DNA of 7,626 bases from Candidatus Zhuqueibacterota bacterium (GTDB lineage: Bacteria; Zhuqueibacterota; Zhuqueibacteria; Zhuqueibacterales; Zhuqueibacteraceae). The stretch lies in assembly GCA_013361015.1 (NCBI GenBank), contig JABWAN010000227.1, positions 1 through 7,626 on the forward strand, written 5' to 3'. Positions 1 to 5,101 of the stretch are shown here, piece by piece. Within the stretch, counting starts at the first letter, position 1, and each line of letters begins with the position of its first letter. The position numbers were made by a program, and so were the translations under genes. The notes beneath the pieces were generated by a model. That model saw only the letters and a program-made list of their open reading frames with translations, searched no databases and had not been told where the DNA came from.

Positions 1-3000
1 GCCGGATTGCACGGACCACAATTCCCAATGATAACCCAGGCCTTGCAATTGCCCGTGGCCGCCGATGCAAACCTTGCCGCCCGCCTCAACGACTTTCTTC
101 ACCTGCTCCGCGTGCAGCTTGAACACGTGCTCGTCTTCGCGGAACCATTGCCGCCTGCGCGTGACTTGATCGATATCCACGTGCGGCATGAAGCGCCTGA
201 GCTTCGCGTCGTCATGCACTTCGGTGTTTGTGTAATAAAAATTTTCACCGAACGGGCCGCCGTAGGAAACGAGCAGCGTGGGCGTGTAAAACGTTTCGGT
301 TTGTTTGAGCAATTGCACGACATCGTTGTACAAAGGCGGAATCGGCAGCGCATGCTCGTGGCCGGGATAGCCGTCGATGATCTGCGTGAGATCGAGCTTC
401 ATATCGAGCGCGCCTTCGGTGGTGGGCATGATCTTCTTTTCTTTTGCGGCCATGATGATCCACTGCCGCACGTTGCGATCGCCCGCGACGTATTGCTTGA
501 GCGTGTTGGTGTGGTAATAATCCGCGTAGCGTTCCATCACGCGCTGCGCATCTTTCAGGCTTTTGATTTGTTCGATGGTAAACACGCCGGGCGCAGTATA
601 AAACACGCGCGGGCCAGTAAGGTCGCCGGTCTCGACGAGGTCGCTATACGTGAGCACGTCGGTCGTGCCGGTTTGCGGATCGCGCGTGGTGAGCACGCCA
701 TAGGCAAGGTTCGCGAGATATTCCCATACCACGCCGCGATGCACACCCCACGCGGGCCACATGTGCGCGTGCGTATCGACAAAGCCGGGCACGAGCGTTT
801 TGCCGCTCGCATCGATCTCTCTTGCGCCAGCAGGTGTCGCGACCTCCGCACTCGCTCCGACTTTTACGATGCGATGATCTTTAATCACCACTGCGCCGTT
901 TTCAATGATGCCGTTGTTTGCTGCGTTGGGCGTCATTGTCAGCACGCGGCCACCGCGCAACACAATCGTGCCCGTGCCTTTTGCGCGCTGCGCTTCGAGA
1001 TTGATGACGATACGCTTCGGCTCATACGTTTTCTCTTCTTCATCTTCCTTCTTCTCTTCTTTTTTATCGTCCTTCTTCGCCGCAGCTTTCGCCTTTGCCG
1101 CTTTCACGGAATCCTCGAAAGCTTTTGCAGCGGCGAGATTGTAACGAAACACCGTATTGCCCAAAGCCCACACCGCTTCTTTCGCGCCGGGCCCGAAGCT
1201 CATGAACGAAGCGCCGATGCTCGAAAGTTTTTTCGCAGGAAATGCTGCGGAGGCGGGATCCATCACCGAAATCGTCGGCGGCTCTTCGCCGATTTGCGGC
1301 ACGGTGATGTGATAGAGCTGATTCTGCGCGAGCACCAATGCATGCTCGCCGTCGCTTGACATGATCACTTCATCCGCGGGCAAAGGTTTCTCGCCGCCGA
1401 AGTAGGGCATCGTGCCCGTGACTTTGACATGCACGCGCCGGTCGGTACCGTCGAGGCGCATGGAGATCAATCCCTCTTCGCCTTCATAAACAAAAATGCG
1501 ATCGGGCTTGTTGGCAAAGTGCGGCGCCACTCCGCGCAACGGCGCAATGCGTGTGGCCGCGCCGCCCGTTGCGGGAATGCGCACGAGTTCCATGCCTTGT
1601 CCGAAGCCGCTGCCATTGCCCCAATTGCGACGTTGTTGCCACGGGCCTTTGCTCACGACAATCTCTTTGCCATCCGGCGTCCAAAAGGGATCATCATAAA
1701 ACGCGGCGAGCGTGCTCAAGCGCGTGGCTGCTCCGCCTCGTGCAGCAACTTTATACACATGCCCGCCTTCTTCTTCCGACCACGTGACGAACGCAATCCA
1801 CTTGCTATCCGCACTCCAGGCGGGCGCGAACTGGCCCGTGCCTTTGGGCATCTCGGCGAGGCGCATGTTCGTGTTGGTGATGAGATCGCGCACGTACAAA
1901 TTGCGCAGCGCGGTGAACACGAGCTTGGTGCCGTCCGGCGAGATGCGCGGCCATCGCACTTGTCGAATCTTCACCGGCCCGTCTTCCACCGGCGTTTCGA
2001 AATAAACTTTCGGGCCCGCCGCGAGCGCGACGTCAACTTCAAAAGGAATTTCCGTGCGCGTTCCGCTCGGCACTTCCACCCGATACAACTTGCCGTCAAT
2101 CGAAGTGATGATCGCTTTGCCGTCGGGTGTGAACGAATAACCGGGCATGAAGTCGCGCGTGAAGCGGGACTCTTGATCATCGCGCTGCACCGGATGCGCG
2201 AGCCATTGCTCTGCGCCGCTTTCAAGATTGCGCAAACGATAGCCGGTCTTCGCATCCGAGCGCGAAGCATACACGAGCCACTTGCCGTCGGACGAAACTG
2301 CGGGCCGCACGCCGCCGCCAACTTGGCCGGTGAGTGGAAAGACTTTGCCATTGTCGCGATCATACAACGCGATTTGAAAATCGAGCGCGCGCAGATCGTA
2401 GCCCCAGCGCCCCATTTTGGTGGCGATATAAATGTAACGGCCCTCCGGCCCAAACGCCGCGCCGATAGCATTGCGATCTTTTTCTTTCGCGTTGAGATCA
2501 ACGCCGTTGCCGCCCTCGATATGATACATCCATAAATGATTCACGCCCAACCCGCTCGTAAGTTTGGAGGCGATGATATAATTGCCGTCGGGCGTCCACT
2601 CCGGCGAAGCATACGTATTGCTCGCACCCTTTGTGAGTTGCTTCAAGCCCGTGGAATCCACCGCCGCCGTCGTGTCGTTGATGGTCTTGCCGACTTCGAG
2701 CAGCCAGACATTCTCATTGCCCGTGCGATCGCTCACGAACACGATGCGTTTGCCGTCCGGCGAATAACGCGGCTGCGTATCGAGCGCGAGCCCGCTCGTA
2801 ATGCGCGCAGCCTTGCCGCCCGTGCTGGGCAGCGTATAAAGGTCGCCAAGCAACTCGAACACAATCGTCTTGCCGTCGGGCGACACGTCGAGCGACATCC
2901 ACGTCACCTCTTTCGTGTTGAAGGCAATCGTGCGCTCGGCTTTGAGCGGTAGGTCGCGCTCTTTTTCTTTCTTTTTGGAAGTATCGGCTTTCGCCGTATC

Positions 3001-3099
3001 GGCAACGAAGGAGTTCAAAAGCGTTTGTGAGAAGGTTTGCGAAGCGAAGGCGAGACAAGCAAACATCGCCGCGAGTAACATACAACGTGCGTGTCGCAT
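1..3099 (-). CDS. Secreted PD40 beta-propeller / amidohydrolase fusion protein (3' end beyond left edge)
   Basis: An uninterrupted minus-strand frame of 1033 codons runs from ATG at 3099 off the left edge, so the C-terminus is missing. GGGAG (3108-3112), 8 nt upstream, supports this start. Residues 1-30 form an export signal (MRHAR, then a hydrophobic stretch, with a possible cut after AFA near 19), so the protein probably acts in the periplasm or outside the cell. Residues 60-650 are a TolB/Tricorn-like beta-propeller region. PD40 motifs of the S/T-P-D-G-K type have their Asp at about 75, 115, 171, 271, 326, 389, 431, 476 and 583. A K/E/D/A-rich linker (about 656-693) leads into an amidohydrolase domain (700 onward) with DTHAH (His777, His779) as metal ligands. 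Other candidate metal or active-site residues are Lys868, GHEH (914-916) and the family-typical GGHGQLQGLG (1013-1021) followed by HWELW. Known relatives are annotated as amidohydrolases with propeller domains, probably metal-dependent peptide or amide hydrolases; the substrate is unknown. A sigma70-like promoter lies just upstream, and the gene looks monocistronic at its 5' end. The family assignment is secure, the exact reaction is not. Confidence 0.93.
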   Translation of the reverse strand, partial: MRHARCMLLAAMFACLAFASQTFSQTLLNSFVADTAKADTSKKKEKERDLPLKAERTIAFNTKEVTWMSLDVSPDGKTIVFELLGDLYTLPSTGGKAARITSGLALDTQPRYSPDGKRIVFVSDRTGNENVWLLEVGKTINDTTAAVDSTGLKQLTKGASNTYASPEWTPDGNYIIASKLTSGLGVNHLWMYHIEGGNGVDLNAKEKDRNAIGAAFGPEGRYIYIATKMGRWGYDLRALDFQIALYDRDNGKVFPLTGQVGGGVRPAVSSDGKWLVYASRSDAKTGYRLRNLESGAEQWLAHPVQRDDQESRFTRDFMPGYSFTPDGKAIITSIDGKLYRVEVPSGTRTEIPFEVDVALAAGPKVYFETPVEDGPVKIRQVRWPRISPDGTKLVFTALRNLYVRDLITNTNMRLAEMPKGTGQFAPAWSADSKWIAFVTWSEEEGGHVYKVAARGGAATRLSTLAAFYDDPFWTPDGKEIVVSKGPWQQRRNWGNGSGFGQGMELVRIPATGGAATRIAPLRGVAPHFANKPDRIFVYEGEEGLISMRLDGTDRRVHVKVTGTMPYFGGEKPLPADEVIMSSDGEHALVLAQNQLYHITVPQIGEEPPTISVMDPASAAFPAKKLSSIGASFMSFGPGAKEAVWALGNTVFRYNLAAAKAFEDSVKAAKAKAAAKKDDKKEEKKEDEEEKTYEPKRIVINLEAQRAKGTGTIVLRGGRVLTMTPNAANNGIIENGAVVIKDHRIVKVGASAEVATPAGAREIDASGKTLVPGFVDTHAHMWPAWGVHRGVVWEYLANLAYGVLTTRDPQTGTTDVLTYSDLVETGDLTGPRVFYTAPGVFTIEQIKSLKDAQRVMERYADYYHTNTLKQYVAGDRNVRQWIIMAAKEKKIMPTTEGALDMKLDLTQIIDGYPGHEHALPIPPLYNDVVQLLKQTETFYTPTLLVSYGGPFGENFYYTNTEVHDDAKLRRFMPHVDIDQVTRRRQWFREDEHVFKLHAEQVKKVVEAGGKVCIGGHGQLQGLGYHWELWSVQSG

Positions 3100-3152
3100 G
3101 AAAGGTGCTCCCGAGTTTATGCGCAGCCGGATTGGTTTAAAAAGTGGGGAGA

Positions 3153-3181
3153 AGGATAAAGAAAAGTTCGGGGAATGTCAA
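3153..3181 (-). promoter_or_regulatory. Sigma70-type promoter of the propeller-amidohydrolase gene
   Basis: On the minus strand a perfect -35 TTGACA (3181-3176) is followed after exactly 17 nt by TATCCT (3158-3153), which matches four of six bases of the -10 consensus. The predicted transcription start near 3146 gives a leader of about 47 nt before the ATG at 3099, carrying the GGGAG ribosome-binding site. I see no operator-like repeat overlapping it. This is prediction from sequence only. Confidence 0.65.
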
Positions 3182-3274
3182 GGCGAGCAGCACGAACCTC
3201 CACGTGCTCCTACAGCGGCTTGGCCGGAGCACAAAAACTTTGATGACCATAAAAAGCAGAAGCATTCAAGCAAA

Positions 3275-3335
3275 AGCGCAAGGAGGCAAAGGTTACGCAA
3301 ATTTTTTCTTTGCTGGTTCTTTGCACCTTCGCACT
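3275..3335. repeat. Imperfect intergenic palindrome (27-nt arms, 7-nt T-rich loop)
   Basis: The arms 3275-3301 and 3309-3335 are inverted copies of each other with 18 of 27 positions complementary, around the loop ttttttc. Each arm carries the purine-rich core GCAAAG and ends in GCAAA at the loop. Translated, such repeats give phrases like the FAGSLHLRTS seen here. Similar phrases occur in spurious ORFs of many environmental genomes, which suggests a dispersed palindromic repeat. The dispersed nature is recollection and inference, as only one copy is in the window. Confidence 0.45.
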
Positions 3336-3596
3336 TCCAAATTTGCGGGCAAAACTCATAAGCGAGGAGTTAGCCCAGACTTTTGTTGCAACATTTGAAG
3401 CTATATGCGGATTGGAGAATCAAAGTCAGAACAAAACTCTGCAAGTTTTCCGCCCACAGAGAGGAATTCGCATAGAAAATGCTTTTAGTCTATTCTGTTT
3501 CTGTGGGAGTACTACTTCTGTGGGTGAAGGCTGTATATCTCGCCAGCTATTTTGCTTTCATCGAAATGCCCAGAGAAGCGGAGCGCGTGTTGCTGG

Positions 3597-3624
3597 CAGC
3601 AGCATAAAATTCTGCATACTGCTG
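3597..3624 (-). terminator. Hairpin 11 nt after the 27-codon ORF (possible terminator without U tract)
   Basis: Arms cagcagcat (3597-3605) and atactgctg (3616-3624) pair at eight of nine positions around a 10-nt loop, just downstream of the stop codon of the small ORF at 3636 on the minus strand. No run of U follows, so if it ends transcription it is not a classical intrinsic terminator. It may instead be only an RNA-stabilising hairpin or a chance structure. Confidence 0.3.
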
Positions 3625-3635
3625 TAGCCGACTTT

Positions 3636-3719
3636 TTACTTCCCCTTCGTTGCTTTAAAACGTGTTCTCACCTCTTTCAATCCCGCCAAGATTGTCTCTC
3701 GCCCTGCTTTACGCTCCAT
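3636..3719 (-). CDS. Small basic ORF (27 aa) coupled to the CHAT-like fragment
   Basis: This frame begins with ATG overlapping the upstream stop codon as TAATG (3721-3717) and encodes 27 residues ending in TAA at 3638-3636. The peptide starts MERKAGRETILAGLK and ends in the basic RFKATKGK. It is rich in K, R, E and G and has no membrane segment or signal. The TAATG overlap is a typical arrangement for translational coupling, and the amino-acid composition looks like real protein. I do not recognise a family. It could be a genuine small protein, or a remnant of a longer gene left by the rearrangement that truncated the upstream CHAT-like ORF. Its short length keeps confidence low. Confidence 0.3.
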   Translation of the reverse strand: MERKAGRETILAGLKEVRTRFKATKGK

Positions 3720-4057
3720 TAACCCGAAACTAAGCTGCGCAAGCGGAAGGTGAAAACTGAAATCAATTCTAAACTCAGACTGTCCGTGGCGCGTTTGTGC
3801 CGCTGCCAGAGCGTTTGCATTTCGAGCGTGAAGAGTTTTTGAAAGAGCTTGTGGCCGTATTCGCGCAAGCGTTGCAAGCGTGCGTCGGGATTTTTCGCAT
3901 CAACATGGAGACGGCTCATCTCGAACGGCATTATGATGGAGAGGGGATATTCGAAGTGCGACTGCGCAAGCGACTGCGTTTTGCCGGCCTCAAAAACTTC
4001 GAGGCGATAACGCTCGTTCGTTTCGGGTTGAAGGTGAAATTCAAGGGTGGCTGGCAT
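3719..4057 (-). CDS. CHAT-protein N-terminal-like fragment, protease domain missing (112 aa)
   Basis: AAGGG (4067-4063) lies 5 nt before the ATG at 4057, so translation initiation looks intact. The first 90 residues resemble the N-terminal region I associate with CHAT-domain proteins (caspase HetF-associated peptidases). This includes a beta-rich opening (TLEFHLQP, then RYRLEVFE), an acidic middle (HFEYPLS, FEMSRL) and a helix ending LFQKLFTLEMQTLWQRHK. In such proteins this is followed by a strand and the CHAT fold with its His-Cys dyad. Here the similarity stops near residue 91, an unrelated tail of about 20 residues follows (VFTFRLRSLVSG at its end), and the frame closes. It is probably a truncated or rearranged gene, possibly a pseudogene that is still translated. 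A TATCCT at 4085-4080 might be a -10, but I see no convincing -35. Alternatively it is an uncharacterised stand-alone domain. The CHAT link rests on pattern memory. Confidence 0.5.
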   Translation of the reverse strand: MPATLEFHLQPETNERYRLEVFEAGKTQSLAQSHFEYPLSIIMPFEMSRLHVDAKNPDARLQRLREYGHKLFQKLFTLEMQTLWQRHKRATDSLSLELISVFTFRLRSLVSG

Positions 4058-4108
4058 GATGACCCTTGCAAGTGATCCGAGGATAGATTAAGACCAACGG
4101 ATTAAAGC

Positions 4109-4192
4109 AAAAAAAAATTGTAAGCGGATTCTTCGAAGTAAGCGGATAAAACCACGTTGCTTTATCCGCTTACTTTAACAAATCCGCCTACA
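4109..4192 (-). terminator. Two-tier palindrome plus U9: likely intrinsic terminator of the VTT gene
   Basis: An inner stem pairs 4136-4150 with 4161-4175 perfectly (15 of 15, arm aagtaagcggataaa) around a 10-nt loop. An outer stem pairs 4119-4130 with 4181-4192 (11 of 12), separated from the inner one by a symmetric 5-nt internal loop (cttcg / taaca). On the minus strand the structure is followed by nine consecutive U (4117-4109), as expected of a Rho-independent terminator about 100 nt downstream of the VTT gene's stop. The motif GTAAGCGGAT occurs in both left arms (4120-4129 and 4138-4147), so the element may be a nested or duplicated palindromic repeat that also serves as terminator. It lies within the otherwise empty 4058-4290 gap. 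Confidence 0.65.
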
Positions 4193-4290
4193 CAAAGCTG
4201 TTGAGATGTTTTGAGGCCGGGGAGACGAAATTGTACGTTCATGTCAAGGCAGGTTACAGAGTAATGAAGGGCAGCATATGCGTGGCGGCT

Positions 4291-4932
4291 TCATGCAGGC
4301 TCGCCCGCTTCAGCTAGCTTCGTTTCTTTGTGCATGTACGCGCGTTTGTAGGCATATCCCGCCAAACCTAGAAGCACGGGCAGAAGCAGGACTGCAACGA
4401 GCAGCCAGGTTGGTGTGCCCACAAGCGCTCCGACCCACGCGAGAAGGGCATAACGCGGCGCGCGCCCCAACATGCCGGCGAGCGCGAAACGAAATTTGTC
4501 ATAGCACATCGAGATGGCATAAAAGCGAATCGGTTCGGAAGGTATGGGCAGGAAGGAGGTCACTGCGAGCGTTGCGAACGGATGTTTGACGAATCCGGCG
4601 AACAGCCGGGACGCGACCTTGAGATTTTTGATGTCGAGCACTCGGCTGCGACGAATAATGAAACGGTAGATGAGATATTCGAGCAAATAAGAAGGAAACG
4701 TGGCGCAGGCAGCGATGGCCACGACCGCGCGCGCATCTGCAGATTGGCTGGCGAGCAACACGAGCACGTTGAGCGGCACGGGAAAGAAAGCGCTCTCCAA
4801 TGCCACCACAAGGAACAACACCGGCAAGCCATAGAAGCGTGTCGTGAAGATGTCGGAGCGCGCAAGCAGAAACAGTCCGCCCCATGCGATGAGGATAAGC
4901 GCAACATTCAGCGCGTTACGCATGCGAGTCAT
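4291..4932 (-). CDS. VTT/DedA-type (SNARE-associated) integral membrane protein, 213 aa
   Basis: The protein is strongly hydrophobic, with predicted membrane or re-entrant segments at about 8-25, 36-61, 67-92, 119-142, 148-171 and 174-197, and a short charged C-terminus. The VTT-domain signature is visible. An acidic Glu46 precedes FPVPLNVLV (50-58), a proline-rich re-entrant loop FLPIPSEP (127-134) is followed by Arg136, and GMLGRAPRY (153-161) has the conserved Gly and Arg. Known DedA/VTT proteins (YqaA, YqjA and TMEM41/VMP1 relatives) act as lipid flippases or transporters that support envelope homeostasis. The substrate here is unknown. The start at 4932 is favoured by AAAGG five bases upstream; an in-frame ATG three codons later is the alternative. 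The gene stands alone, 169 bp from the glycosidase-like gene and followed by the palindromic terminator. Length is typical of the family. Confidence 0.85.
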   Translation of the reverse strand: MTRMRNALNVALILIAWGGLFLLARSDIFTTRFYGLPVLFLVVALESAFFPVPLNVLVLLASQSADARAVVAIAACATFPSYLLEYLIYRFIIRRSRVLDIKNLKVASRLFAGFVKHPFATLAVTSFLPIPSEPIRFYAISMCYDKFRFALAGMLGRAPRYALLAWVGALVGTPTWLLVAVLLLPVLLGLAGYAYKRAYMHKETKLAEAGEPA

Positions 4933-5025
4933 GTCAGCCTTTGGTCGAGAGTAAGACTTATTTTCTGTTGCAAGAAGCGGCGCGCAAGGTACTCATTCCT
5001 GCGTTTGAAATAAAGCCTCTTTCCA

Positions 5026-5048
5026 CACCAACACCGCAAGTGTCGGTG
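5026..5048. repeat. Short inverted repeat in the gap before the VTT gene
   Basis: caccaaca (5026-5033) and tgtcggtg (5041-5048) are complementary at seven of eight positions around a 7-nt loop. It sits in the 169-bp gap between the glycosidase-like gene and the VTT gene and lacks a downstream U run on the minus strand. It could be a regulatory hairpin in the VTT leader or chance. Confidence 0.25.
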
Positions 5049-5085
5049 GCAAATTTGGACAGCCGGGGCTTCAAGAGTAACACCG

Positions 5086-5101
5086 AAAAAGCATCTTGCT
5101 T
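5086..5101 (-). terminator. Small hairpin with U run overlapping the stop of the glycosidase-like gene
   Basis: On the minus strand AAGCA (5101-5097), loop AGA, TGCTT (5093-5089) forms a 5-bp stem running into UUU, directly overlapping the TGA stop codon. The stem is short and AT-rich, so termination would be weak at best. Confidence 0.25.

Larger units (their letters stand above)
3100..3635. other. Intergenic region with promoter, palindromes and short repeats
   Basis: This stretch of more than 500 bases separates the CHAT-like fragment unit from the amidohydrolase gene. It contains the amidohydrolase promoter and leader (3100-3181), an imperfect palindrome (3275-3335), a direct repeat of ttctgtggg (3499-3507 and 3516-3524) with an inverted cccacaga (3453-3460), and a hairpin (3597-3624). 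The plus-strand frames here (for example 3310-3627) give compositionally odd proteins with no recognisable domain and no evident ribosome-binding site. I see no convincing gene. Confidence 0.6.

Noticed and set aside
7..2952. Three long plus-strand open frames (7-1359, 1429-2535, 2536-2952)
   Set aside because: They share codon boundaries with the minus-strand propeller-amidohydrolase and are its mirror image. Their proteins have no domains, and the apparent F/L-rich membrane stretch near 1020-1080 is the antisense of the K/E linker.
3046..3099. Lipoprotein signal (Cys6 or Cys15) in the amidohydrolase N-terminus
   Set aside because: Neither cysteine has a proper lipobox: the residues before Cys15 are M-F-A and Cys6 lies before the hydrophobic core. 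A signal peptidase I site after AFA fits better.
3310..3627. Plus-strand 105-aa frame in the intergenic region
   Set aside because: It starts inside the palindrome, has no clear ribosome-binding site and no recognisable family, and its Cys/Ser/Phe-rich composition is typical of chance frames.
4234..4248. TTGACA on the minus strand (4247-4242) as a promoter for the CHAT-like fragment
   Set aside because: No -10-like hexamer lies 15-19 nt downstream, and the palindromic terminator lies between it and the gene.
4278..5013. Plus-strand frames overlapping the VTT gene (4278-4589, 4582-5013)
   Set aside because: They are antisense to a well-supported membrane protein and show no domain or start signal.
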